Origin: Pirellula staleyi DSM 6068 | GTDB lineage: Bacteria; Planctomycetota; Planctomycetia; Pirellulales; Pirellulaceae | NCBI GenBank assembly: GCA_945900945.1 | Contig: CAMDKL010000035.1 | Location: forward strand, 1-42,456 | Reading direction: 5' to 3' | Length of the DNA stretch: 42,456 nucleotides | Shown: positions 1 to 7,981 of the stretch, in pieces | How the letters are laid out: each line of letters begins with the position of its first letter | Numbering within the stretch: position 1 is the stretch's first letter | Notes under the pieces: model-generated | The model's database searches: none | The model's input: only the letters and a program-made list of their open reading frames with translations | What the model was told of the DNA's origin: nothing | Made by a program: the position numbers and the translations under genes

Positions 1-1
1 T

Positions 2-541
2 GGTCTGGCGGGCAAGGAAGAGATCAAGATCATGTATGATATCATCGTCGCGGCGATGCAGACCGACAGCACGCGTGTGATGACCTATCGCCAGCCTGTG
101 AGCACCTTGCTCACCAGCATCGGCATCAAGATTGCGCCGCATGACATGAGCCACTACCACAGCACTCTCGGCGAAAAACTCGATGCATCGAAACAACGCG
201 ACCTTGTCCAGAGCGAGCTCCTCGCCGGACTCATCGACAAACTCAAAGCCACTATGGAAGCCGATGGTAGCCGGCTCTTTGACCACGTGGCCCTAACGGT
301 TCTGCAAACCGAGCGTCAAGTTCGCGCGTTCGCGTCCGAACTAGATCTCGCCCCCGGTATCATTGTTGGAATCGGGTTAGCAAAGATTCAAGACGATTAC
401 AAACGCATTGCATCAAGGCTTTGTTTAAGACCAGAAACGACGGATCCAGAGTCCGATCCCAAAGCAAAAAAACGAAACCCAATAGATTTATGTTGCGCAA
501 CAAGTTCCGGGCGCGACAAAATTCCAGTCGATTTTCCGTGA
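2..541 (+). pseudogene. Truncated DUF1552 gene fused to an antitoxin/ImmA-like tail
   Basis: The frame is open from base 2 at the window edge; the first ATG is at 32. Residues encoded up to about 298 match the C-terminal part of planctomycete DUF1552 proteins (MYDIIVAAMQTDSTRV, then a Met-Ser-His-Tyr stretch, SELLAGLIDKLK, EADGS.LFDHVALT). Full-length relatives continue with FGSNI and a further domain end. Here the match stops at the Thr codon at 296-298 and the frame runs into RQVRAFASELDLAPGIIVG (about 311-370). That resembles the extreme C-terminus of HigA/ImmA-type antitoxin or peptidase proteins, usually written as a.FA..LGIAPGIVVGRLQ. After 370 the frame is unlike any family and runs antisense into the aldolase gene. 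I read it as the scar of a deletion or recombination joining two gene tails, so no functional product is expected. The DUF1552 call is firm; the antitoxin-tail call is moderate. Confidence 0.6.
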
Positions 542-1149
542 CGTTCGCACGACGCAATGACTTTCTTTAGTGCCTCAATAAAATGGGGTTGAGTGAAGTC
601 GCCGGGACATCCAAGATTGACCGAGAGATCAAGTGGACCAACGAACAGAACATCTACGCCCTCAACAGCCGCAATGCTGTCCGCTGCTTCGACGCCTTCT
701 AATGTCTCGATTTGTACGACAACCAAACTTTTCTGATTCGAGGTAGAGAAATAGTCCTTCCAATTCCTACCGTAGTCGGTTGCGCGAATGATTCCGGCTA
801 CTCCACGAGTCCCGACTGGCGGATACTTCATGAATTGAACGGCCCGCTTGGCGTCTTCGGAAGTGCTCACGAAGGGAAACATGATTCCGGCTGCACCGCT
901 GTCCATAACAAACTTCACGGCGTCTGCATCGACGCTACGAATTCGAACGATGGGCGCGGCAGTCGACCCACGACACGCCATCAACATTCCGCGCAGATCG
1001 GCAAAAGATCCGCTTCCGTGCTCCAAGTCGATCAGCAACCAATCAAAGCCGACGTTCGAAGCGATCTCTACAGCGTTGGAACAACCTAAATTTAGGAACG
1101 TCCCAGCAAGTAACTCTTTTCGTAGCTTCTCTTTATCGATCCATTGCAT
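397..1149 (-). CDS. HpcH/HpaI-family aldolase (2-oxo acid class II aldolase)
   Basis: The 250-aa protein is full length for class II pyruvate aldolases of the HpcH/HpaI family (4-hydroxy-2-oxoheptanedioate or 2-dehydro-3-deoxyglucarate aldolase-like). These cleave or form 2-oxo acids from pyruvate and an aldehyde in the cytoplasm with a divalent metal. Expected active-site positions are present: His44 in DLEHG, Arg69 in PIVRI, the metal ligands Glu148 (QIETLEG) and Asp174 (GPLDLS), and the PVGTRGVAG loop near 111-119. Each lies one residue from the E. coli HpaI numbering as I recall it. The ATG at 1149 gives a normal N-terminus. The 3' end overlaps the decayed frame on the other strand by 145 bp, which supports that frame being junk. 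The exact substrate cannot be read from the sequence; garL-like and hpaI-like enzymes look alike. Confidence 0.88.
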   Translation of the reverse strand: MQWIDKEKLRKELLAGTFLNLGCSNAVEIASNVGFDWLLIDLEHGSGSFADLRGMLMACRGSTAAPIVRIRSVDADAVKFVMDSGAAGIMFPFVSTSEDAKRAVQFMKYPPVGTRGVAGIIRATDYGRNWKDYFSTSNQKSLVVVQIETLEGVEAADSIAAVEGVDVLFVGPLDLSVNLGCPGDFTQPHFIEALKKVIASCERHGKSTGILSRPELVAQHKSIGFRFFALGSDSGSVVSGLKQSLDAMRL

Positions 1150-1565
1150 TATCGCAATCCAAATTCGTCATGTGTTTGATATTTGACATTGTCGCCATTA
1201 GTTCACTCCCGTTTACCTTAGCAAGATTGCGGATGCTTGGCAAATTGGTATCAAAGTAGTCCTGCCCACGTCGATTGCTGCCGCCACCTATTGCTGGAAA
1301 AATCGACACTTCTCGGCCAACGCCACCCAATTTGGAGTGCTCCGATTTATCGGAGCTTTGAGATTGCTGGAATCGAGAGAGTCGCACAGCGATGTTTCAA
1401 GTTTTGTCGCCCTCGCGATTTTCGGAGTGTGGTCAGCATGAACATATTAAGTGGTATTTGCCGCACCCATCTTAAAGCGGAAATGAATTTCCGCACTCCA
1501 AATGGTGGTGATCAGTGAGAAGTGTCGGAAAAATCGGATAGAATTAACGCAGGAGCTACCTTTCT
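1150..1565. other. Divergent intergenic region with an imperfect inverted repeat
   Basis: 416 bp lie between the start of the aldolase (-) and the start of the pectate lyase (+), so both promoters should be here. I see no convincing coding frame; the short frames on both strands have no family resemblance. The right half carries an inverted repeat (1421-1502, listed separately). No clear -35/-10 pair stands out. Confidence 0.5.
1421..1502. repeat. REP-like imperfect inverted repeat
   Basis: Outer arms at 1421-1432 (TTCGGAGTGTGG) and 1491-1502 (CCGCACTCCAAA) pair at 10 of 12 positions. Inside the right half sits a perfect hairpin, GCGGAAAT at 1477-1484 and ATTTCCGC at 1487-1494 with a 2-base loop. 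The layout resembles the short palindromic repeats scattered between planctomycete genes. Only one copy is in the window, so calling it an interspersed repeat is inference. Confidence 0.4.
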
Positions 1566-3041
1566 ATGATTCCATTTTCCATTCGTTTCGTAATGTTTAC
1601 GACCTTTTTCAGCCTCGGCTTGCTCGGTTGCGACCACATCGCCCTGTGCGATGACTCTCAGTCGGATTCCATGGTCGCGAAAACGGCAACCGAAGCGATG
1701 AAGAAGGCGACTGCATTCATGACTTCCCAGGTGGCTGTTCATGGTGGCTATGTCTACGACGTTACCCTGGACCTGAAAAAAAGAAGAGGAGAGGGTGTTG
1801 CCTCGCCTACCGAGATCTGGGTACAACCGCCAGGAACTCCCACGGTTGGTCTTGCTTTGGTACGAGCTTTTGATGCGACTGGCGAGCAAGTGTTTCTCGA
1901 TGCGGCGAACCAGTGCGCCAAAGCTCTGATGCATGGGCAACTTGAATCGGGTTGCTGGACGGATCGTGTAGACTTCGATCCCAAGGGGAAGAATGCTGCC
2001 AGGTATCGTCATGACACTGGCAACGCCAAAGGGCGAAACTACTCTTCCTTGGACGATGACAAGTCGCAATCGGCGCTGCGGTTCTTGATCGAAGTGGACC
2101 GAGCTCATGGATTTCAGGAAACATCGATACACGAATCTGTTCAATACGGACTCGAAGCGTTGCTAAAGGCTCAATTCGCCAATGGAGGCTTCCCTCAAGT
2201 CTGGGACAAGCCGGTCGAACCTGGAACAATTGTCAAAGCGTCGTTTCCGAAATACGAATGGCGAACCGAGGGTAGGTTCAAAAACTATTGGGATTTCGAA
2301 ACGCTCAACGATGGTCTTGCGGGGACTGTAACCAAAACGCTTCAGCTCGCCTACGAAACGTACCGGGACGAACGTTATAGAAAAGCGATGCTTGATTTTG
2401 GCGAATTCCTTATTCGTGCTCAATTGCCCGAACCACAACCCGCTTGGGCACAGCAGTACAATCATCAACTCCAACCTATTTGGGCACGCAAATTCGAACC
2501 GCCAGCTGTTGCCGGTCGTGAATCGGAAGATGTGATCGAAACGCTGTTGTACCTGGCCGAGATCACAAAGGATCGCAAATTTCTCGAACCCATTCCGCAA
2601 GCAACCGCTTGGTTGAAGCGGTCGAGCTTTTCCGATGGGCAGATTGCCAGGTTTTATGAACTCGAAACCAATAAACCGCTTTACTTCACAAGAGACGATT
2701 ACCTACTTACGTACAACGATTCGAATCTACCAACGCATTACAGTTTCAAATCGAAGTCGAACGTTCAGAAGCTTGAGGCTCGGTACCAAATTTTGATTAA
2801 AGGCGATCGACCAAAGGTGAGCAAAAGCAACCTTAGAAACCTTCGAAAAGATGCCGATCGCATCCTTGGCGAATTGGATTCAGAGAACCGATGGGTCACG
2901 GATAAAAACGGCACTCCGGCGTTCACTTTCCATCGGCAAGACTTGGGCTTTTATTTCGTTGAAAGCAATGTTTTTAGCAAAAACTTGAGCAGACTAGCTG
3001 AGTTCGTAACCGCTGCCAAGAATGCTGACAAAGCCCCGTGA
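1566..3041 (+). CDS. Pectate lyase (Pec_lyase family, PL10-like), lipoprotein
   Basis: The 491-aa protein has a signal peptide ending in a lipobox (LLGC, Cys22), so it is probably a membrane-anchored lipoprotein. The mature part starts with the typical family opening (residues about 38-110: ATEAMKKATAFM, HGGYVY, TEIWVQPPGTPTVGLA). It continues with DAANQCAKALMHGQLESGCW and YSSLDDDKSQSALRFL, as in polysaccharide lyase family 10 and related planctomycete proteins. These enzymes cleave polygalacturonate by beta-elimination. The C-terminal third (about 370-491) is longer than the minimal catalytic domain. A purine-rich GCAGGAG precedes the ATG. The next gene, a membrane protein, starts 26 bp downstream. 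The annotation rests on the conserved N-terminal half; substrate specificity is inferred. Confidence 0.85.
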   Translation: MIPFSIRFVMFTTFFSLGLLGCDHIALCDDSQSDSMVAKTATEAMKKATAFMTSQVAVHGGYVYDVTLDLKKRRGEGVASPTEIWVQPPGTPTVGLALVRAFDATGEQVFLDAANQCAKALMHGQLESGCWTDRVDFDPKGKNAARYRHDTGNAKGRNYSSLDDDKSQSALRFLIEVDRAHGFQETSIHESVQYGLEALLKAQFANGGFPQVWDKPVEPGTIVKASFPKYEWRTEGRFKNYWDFETLNDGLAGTVTKTLQLAYETYRDERYRKAMLDFGEFLIRAQLPEPQPAWAQQYNHQLQPIWARKFEPPAVAGRESEDVIETLLYLAEITKDRKFLEPIPQATAWLKRSSFSDGQIARFYELETNKPLYFTRDDYLLTYNDSNLPTHYSFKSKSNVQKLEARYQILIKGDRPKVSKSNLRNLRKDADRILGELDSENRWVTDKNGTPAFTFHRQDLGFYFVESNVFSKNLSRLAEFVTAAKNADKAP

Positions 3042-3067
3042 CTCACGTATCGAATTTCATTTAACCG

Positions 3068-5374
3068 ATGCCCAATCTTAGACGAACTGCTGGTGTTATT
3101 TCATCGACGGACGTGTCTGCAAAGCCGCTGGTCATAGCTGTATTGATACTGGCCACTATCGTTTATGGTTGCGTTTTCTTGTGGCAACCTGTTGGTCAGG
3201 ATCTAACTGGAAATGACGGTGAGGCGATGAGTCGAGGGAGATATATCCTAGTTAGCTTGTTGTACCCTGAAATCAGAATTGCGACTTGGTTTGACAGCGG
3301 CCGTTTGCCACGCAGTTTTAGTGACCGCATACCGATCGCCTTCGGGTCCTTGGTTTGGTTGGCGCTCGGTGCCATTATTGGCATACCTTTGGTTCGACCA
3401 GTCTACTTTCACATTACCACATGGTCAGCGCGTACGGAGCAGCTATCGATGGCAATTTTGGTAGGCCTCGCGCTTTTATCGACTGCAACATTGACCGTCG
3501 GATTGATGGGCGGTCTGAAAAGCGAATGGCCACTGTGTGCAGCCATCGTGACCGTTGCCATCGTCGTCTATGGTTTGCCTAGACTCGCAATGCATCCCGA
3601 TTTAAATGATCAAGAGCCCGAACCCAATTTGTCACTATCGACGAATGAGCCAAAAACTGTATCAATCGATCGGCTTTTCTTCATGGCTATTGTCATGTTA
3701 ACTTGTTGCGCGGCTGCGATAATCATGCTCGGAGCGTGGCTTCCTCCAAGTGAATTTGATGTGCTTGAGTATCATCTTCAAGCACCCAAGGAGTTCTTCC
3801 AACAAGGTTCGATTAGCTTTATACCGCACAACGTATATGCCAACATGCCACTTGGAATCGAGATGCATAGTTTGGCGATGATGACTCTGATAGGGCAAGA
3901 GGATGGATGGCTCGGCGGGTTGATAGGGAAATCCATCACCGCTTCATTCTCCCTCGTTGGTGCCGCATTGCTTGGGGCATTTCTTGCTCGCCAAATTGGG
4001 GCTTTCGTCGGTTGGTGCGCTGCAGGTTTGTGGCTTACATCACCTGGGATCGCACAGGTGGCGGTGTGCGGTTTGATTGACGGTGCTTTGGCCACCTATA
4101 TTCTCGCGTCTGCCGTCGCCATTTCGGGAGGTTTGAAAACGTTAAGAGATAGAAATTCGGCGATGGTTCTGGACCAAGACAGAAGCCTTACATCGCGTCA
4201 ACGATTGTTGACCTATTGGCGACTTGCCGGTGTTACTGCGGGAGCTGCAGCAGCGGCAAAGTACCCAGGCCTGATTTTGGCGGTACTGCCCGTTTGCGCA
4301 TTTTTTGTTTGGACTGCATGGCGATACAGGAGTGTTTTCCAAAAGCGAGAAGTAATCCTTGTAGCGATCTGCATTGCACTCGAGTTTGCTGCGACCTGCG
4401 GACCGTGGTATGGAAAGAACTGGGCTCTCGCGGGTAATCCTGTTTACCCACTTGCAGCTCGTGTCTTCGGTGGAAAAACACTAACGCCTGCGAAAATCGC
4501 ACAATGGAATCGGGCTCACGAAAATGACTTGACGAGCACCAAGGAAGCGAATGGGACCAATCCTATTTCTGTCAATATGGCCTCAACAGTACTCTCAGAT
4601 GCCACCCGACTTTTGCTAACTTCACCATTCGTCCAGCCAGCGATGATTCTTGGGATACTATTTTGCGCACTGGCAACGTTCCCATTTCGGTACGATCATC
4701 GTATTAGATTGGTGACTGCATGGGTTATCTGGTCTGGATGGATAGTACTAGTCTGGTGGTTTGCGACCCATCGCATTGACCGCTTTTGGTTGCCATTGAC
4801 CGGATTATGGGCTGGTCTTGGTGCAATTGGGTTTTGGTGGTTGTACCAAAACGTGTCTCCATGGTTTTCTCACTCGCTTATTGTCTTCGGACTCGGATAT
4901 GGTTGTGTAATTAATTCGTCTCCCGTTCTTGCGGACAATCGTTACTTTGTTTCGATAGCCGCATTGCGCGTGGATACAGGCGACGAAAACCAAGTGCCCA
5001 AGATTTTTCCGACGACAGCGTGGGTCAATCAGAATTTAGATAATCGCAAAACGAAAATCCTGTTGATAGGCGAAGCGAGAGCGTTCGAATTCCTCGCGCG
5101 CGTCGAGTACAGCACCTGCTTCGATATCAATCCAGGTGAAGTCTATCTGAGAGGACGATCAGGGGCTGAACAACGAACAATACTACGACAACGCGGCATC
5201 ACCCACATCTTGGTCCTGTGGGCGGAGATTCATCGCTATAGGTCTCCCAAGAATTATGGCTTTAGCGATTGGCCTCAGCCTAGTGACATCCAGAAACTTG
5301 TCGACGACGGATCAGCAAGCCGAGTCGACTGGGAGTTCTCAGGTTCATTAGCCGAACTCTTGGAAGTCAATTAA
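3068..5374 (+). CDS. Polytopic membrane protein, GT-C glycosyltransferase-like (GT39/ArnT type)
   Basis: The 768-aa protein has many hydrophobic segments (about 22-43, 95-115, 130-160, 165-180, 205-230, then roughly eight more to about 620) followed by a soluble C-terminal domain (about 640-768). After an early TM segment, near residue 227, comes LPPSEFDVLEYHLQAP. This fits the first periplasmic loop of GT-C enzymes, where an acidic pair binds the polyprenyl-phosphate sugar donor. Such proteins transfer a sugar from a lipid-linked donor to lipid, protein or glycan outside the inner membrane. The C-terminal part (TKILLIGEARAFEF, RGITHILVLW) resembles the soluble tails of planctomycete relatives. 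The first ATG after the pectate lyase is used; no good RBS is visible. Donor and acceptor are unknown. Confidence 0.6.
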   Translation: MPNLRRTAGVISSTDVSAKPLVIAVLILATIVYGCVFLWQPVGQDLTGNDGEAMSRGRYILVSLLYPEIRIATWFDSGRLPRSFSDRIPIAFGSLVWLALGAIIGIPLVRPVYFHITTWSARTEQLSMAILVGLALLSTATLTVGLMGGLKSEWPLCAAIVTVAIVVYGLPRLAMHPDLNDQEPEPNLSLSTNEPKTVSIDRLFFMAIVMLTCCAAAIIMLGAWLPPSEFDVLEYHLQAPKEFFQQGSISFIPHNVYANMPLGIEMHSLAMMTLIGQEDGWLGGLIGKSITASFSLVGAALLGAFLARQIGAFVGWCAAGLWLTSPGIAQVAVCGLIDGALATYILASAVAISGGLKTLRDRNSAMVLDQDRSLTSRQRLLTYWRLAGVTAGAAAAAKYPGLILAVLPVCAFFVWTAWRYRSVFQKREVILVAICIALEFAATCGPWYGKNWALAGNPVYPLAARVFGGKTLTPAKIAQWNRAHENDLTSTKEANGTNPISVNMASTVLSDATRLLLTSPFVQPAMILGILFCALATFPFRYDHRIRLVTAWVIWSGWIVLVWWFATHRIDRFWLPLTGLWAGLGAIGFWWLYQNVSPWFSHSLIVFGLGYGCVINSSPVLADNRYFVSIAALRVDTGDENQVPKIFPTTAWVNQNLDNRKTKILLIGEARAFEFLARVEYSTCFDINPGEVYLRGRSGAEQRTILRQRGITHILVLWAEIHRYRSPKNYGFSDWPQPSDIQKLVDDGSASRVDWEFSGSLAELLEVN

Positions 5375-5409
5375 ATATTTGCAATGAAGTACGAAACACA
5401 TCACCGATC

Positions 5410-6039
5410 CTAAACTAGGTTCTTTCGCACGGCCCACACGGCAGCTTGTGTCCTATCCGACACACCAATCTTTCTGAGTATGTGCTGGACATGTTCCTTA
5501 ACCGTTTCGTAACTGATGCCGAGCGATTGGGCAATTTCCTTGTTCGTTAGCCCATTGGCTAACTGCTTTAGCACTTCGCCTTCGCGTTGCGTTAGGGGAA
5601 TCTCCAAATCGCTTCCCACACGCATGGTCGCTAGCGAGCCTGTGACTCGCCTTAGTTCCTCACGACTCCAGATACTTTCGCCTTTCGAAGTGCGTTGTAT
5701 CGCGTCTATAATTTTTTCTCGTGAATCTGTCTTCAGAAGAAATCCGTTCGCACCCAATGCGACTGCCCTCGCAACATAGGTTGGATTATCGTAGGAGGAA
5801 AAAATCAATACGGCTTGGTTGGGCGCGTGCGTTTTGATTTTTCCTAACAGTTGCAAACCGTCTCCGCCTGGAAGACGAACGTCTAAGACCGCCAGATCAA
5901 ATTTGGAACCTAAAAACTTGTTGAAACCTTCTTCTGAGGTGGAGGCCTCGTCCGCAATTTCTAAGTCGGTTCCGACTAACATTTGTCTAAGGCCCAGACG
6001 CACAATTTCGTGGTCATCAACGAAAAGTATTTTTGTCAT
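5410..6039 (-). CDS. Response regulator, NarL/FixJ family (receiver + LuxR HTH)
   Basis: The 209-aa two-domain regulator starts at the ATG at 6039, with AAGGA 11 bases upstream. An in-frame ATG at 6051 sits directly against that RBS and would add MCVW, so I reject it. Receiver domain, residues 1-118: acidic pair Asp8/Asp9 (FVDDHE), phospho-acceptor Asp53 (VLDVRLPG), and the switch Ser and Lys in FSSYD and GFLLK. LuxR-type HTH, about 145-209: LTQREGEVLKQLANGLTNKE, then SYETVKEHVQHILRKIG. It should bind DNA as a dimer when phosphorylated. No kinase is adjacent; the nearest is the PAS kinase at 16097, and a link is not shown. It faces away from the gene at 6335 and ends convergent with the 3068 gene. 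Confidence 0.92.
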   Translation of the reverse strand: MTKILFVDDHEIVRLGLRQMLVGTDLEIADEASTSEEGFNKFLGSKFDLAVLDVRLPGGDGLQLLGKIKTHAPNQAVLIFSSYDNPTYVARAVALGANGFLLKTDSREKIIDAIQRTSKGESIWSREELRRVTGSLATMRVGSDLEIPLTQREGEVLKQLANGLTNKEIAQSLGISYETVKEHVQHILRKIGVSDRTQAAVWAVRKNLV

Positions 6040-6115
6040 CCAGACGCACATCCTTCGGCAGACCGGGTTCGTGTTCGGAAATCGAGTGAATCAGAGACAG
6101 GTCACAATAGCATGC

Positions 6116-6157
6116 AAAGGCCCGTGGCACCATGCTTGCGGGCCCTTTTGTCTTTTT
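6116..6157 (+). terminator. Rho-independent terminator-like hairpin without an upstream gene
   Basis: AAAGGCCCG at 6116-6124 pairs with CGGGCCCTTT at 6139-6148, with a single bulged base and a 14-base loop. It is followed by a T-rich run to 6157. By shape it would end + strand transcription, yet nothing on the + strand is annotated between 5375 and here. It could end read-through from the 3068 gene, end a small RNA, or be a REP-like palindrome. Confidence 0.45.
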
Positions 6158-6250
6158 AATGGCGCATTGTCTCCCGTTCGAATCCATTTTTTGTGCTAAT
6201 CCTGTTTTTCGACTGATCTGGCACCGTGGACGGTAAGGATGCTATTTTCA

Positions 6251-6280
6251 TTGCATCAGTGTTTTTGGGGTGCCTAAAAT
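6251..6280 (+). promoter_or_regulatory. Putative sigma70-type promoter for the FtsX/LolD operon
   Basis: TTGCAT at 6251-6256 and TAAAAT at 6275-6280, 18 bp apart, place a start site near 6287, about 48 bp before the permease ATG at 6335. Found by eye only. Confidence 0.4.
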
Positions 6281-6334
6281 ATTGAGCCTACGAAAACCCG
6301 GATTTGACGAGAAGTGCTAGCAAAGGAATGCGGA

Positions 6335-7981
6335 ATGTACAAACTGTTGTTGTGTTGGCGTTACTTAAAAACCAGGTGGATTGCATTGGCATCCATCGTT
6401 TCTGTGACGCTAGGCGTTGCGACTTTAATCGTCGTAAACAGCGTGATGGATGGTTTTACTTCGCAAATGCAGGATCGCATGCACGGAATTCTGAGCGATC
6501 TAGTCGTCGAAACGCGAGGGACCAGCGGTATCTCGGAACCCAATTGGTACATCGATCGCATTCGAGCCAGGCTCGGCAATTCGGTTGAAGGAGTCACGAC
6601 GGTCGTGACGCTTCCAGCCATGATGACCTTTCACCACAACGGTTCAGCACACACACAGCAGATCAACCTCATCGGTATTGATCAAAAGACGTATGCAAGT
6701 GTTAGCGACTTTAGCAAGTATCTCATTCACCCCGACAATCAGTCGCAACTGGACTTCAAACTAAAACAATCGGGATACGCGCCTGAACGTGAAGCGTTAC
6801 AGCCTGCTGGATGGGAATACAGAAACCGTGTTGAGCAACTAAAAAAAGAGCGACTTTCGGAGCTAGAAAAATATCGGCTACTTCAAGAAAAAATTGCGGC
6901 AGAGCAGCGAAACCAGCAATCGAATCCATTGAATGAAAACAATAACGGCACTCGATCCTTGGAAACCAATGGAGCGAATTCCCAGTCGGAGTCTTTGCCA
7001 ACAAAGCAAACCGAACCGAACTCAATTGATTCGATGCTCGCCGGTCCTCGTATTCCGACCATGCAATTGGGTGGAGGTGGGGGGAGAGTTTTTGACGCAT
7101 CCAAGGAGCAGAGAACGGGCATCGTTCTTGGAATTGGAATCGGCAGTGTTCGGGGCCGCGACTTGGCGGGCAAAGTCAAAGACTATTTCTTTATCCGACC
7201 TGGTGATGACGTAAACGTAGCATTTCCAAACGCGGGTACGCCGCCACGTGCCATTGATGAAATGTTCACAGTGGTTGATTTTTATGAAAGCAAAATGAGC
7301 GAATACGATGCTACATTTGCGTTCGTACCCATCGAGGCTTTACAGCGAACTCGAGGGATGATCGATCCGATGTCCAATGTCGGAGCGGTCACCTCGATTC
7401 AAATCAAACTGAAGAAGGGCTCAGACCTTGCATCAGCTCGCGATGCATTGCGAGACGAATTCCCACCCGCCGAATCGTATGTTCAAGTCAACTCATGGCG
7501 CGACACGCAAGGACCATTGCTAGCAGCCGTTCAAATGGAGACAACCATTCTGAATGTTTTATTGTTCATGATCATCGCGGTCGCGGGCTTCGGCATTTTA
7601 GCGACGTTTTTTATGATTGTGGTTGAAAAAACGCGCGACATTGGTGTACTCAAGTCGCTGGGTGCACCTGGCAGCGGCATCGCTTCGATCTTCTTGGGTT
7701 ATGGTGTCTTGCTCGGTTCAGTTGGTTCGGGAGCTGGTGTTATTTGTGGGCTCCTTTTTGTTTGGAAGATCAATGAGATTGCCCGAATCCTCGAATGGTT
7801 CACGGGACGTGAAGTCTTTGATCCCACCGTCTATTATTTCGACTCGATTCCAACCATCATCCATCCATTTACTATCGTCTGGGTCAGCATCGGCGCGGTC
7901 TTGATCGCGATCATGGCAAGCGTTTTGCCATCCATACGTGCGGCTCGCATGCATCCTGTCGAGGCCTTACGTTATGAATAG
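6335..7981 (+). CDS. ABC transporter permease, FtsX/LolC-E type
   Basis: The 548-aa permease has one TM helix near the N-terminus (about 15-36, IALASIVSVTLGVATLIVV), a large periplasmic domain (about 40-395) and three C-terminal TM helices (about 400-530). The end, SIRAARMHPVEALRYE, is the hallmark of MacB/FtsX-type permeases. Such proteins do not pump across the membrane in the usual way; with a LolD-like ATPase they extract lipoproteins or do mechanical work in the periplasm. The ATG at 6335 has AAAGGA 7 bases upstream; an in-frame GTG at 6314 is less well placed. The periplasmic domain carries a charged, then Gln/Asn-rich insertion (about 155-225) and a run of glycines near 246-250. The ATPase gene overlaps its stop by 8 bp. 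The family is sure; a strict LolCDE role is inferred. Confidence 0.9.
   Translation: MYKLLLCWRYLKTRWIALASIVSVTLGVATLIVVNSVMDGFTSQMQDRMHGILSDLVVETRGTSGISEPNWYIDRIRARLGNSVEGVTTVVTLPAMMTFHHNGSAHTQQINLIGIDQKTYASVSDFSKYLIHPDNQSQLDFKLKQSGYAPEREALQPAGWEYRNRVEQLKKERLSELEKYRLLQEKIAAEQRNQQSNPLNENNNGTRSLETNGANSQSESLPTKQTEPNSIDSMLAGPRIPTMQLGGGGGRVFDASKEQRTGIVLGIGIGSVRGRDLAGKVKDYFFIRPGDDVNVAFPNAGTPPRAIDEMFTVVDFYESKMSEYDATFAFVPIEALQRTRGMIDPMSNVGAVTSIQIKLKKGSDLASARDALRDEFPPAESYVQVNSWRDTQGPLLAAVQMETTILNVLLFMIIAVAGFGILATFFMIVVEKTRDIGVLKSLGAPGSGIASIFLGYGVLLGSVGSGAGVICGLLFVWKINEIARILEWFTGREVFDPTVYYFDSIPTIIHPFTIVWVSIGAVLIAIMASVLPSIRAARMHPVEALRYE

Larger units (their letters stand above)
6040..6334. other. Divergent intergenic region with an orphan hairpin and a promoter
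   Basis: 295 bp between the response regulator (-) and the FtsX-type permease (+). It holds a terminator-like hairpin (6116-6157) with no annotated gene in front of it and a sigma70-like promoter (6251-6280), both listed separately. No coding frame is convincing. Confidence 0.5.

Noticed and set aside
1133-1387. 84-codon frame overlapping the aldolase start (-)
   Set aside because: No family likeness, overlaps the start of a certain gene and has no signal of its own.
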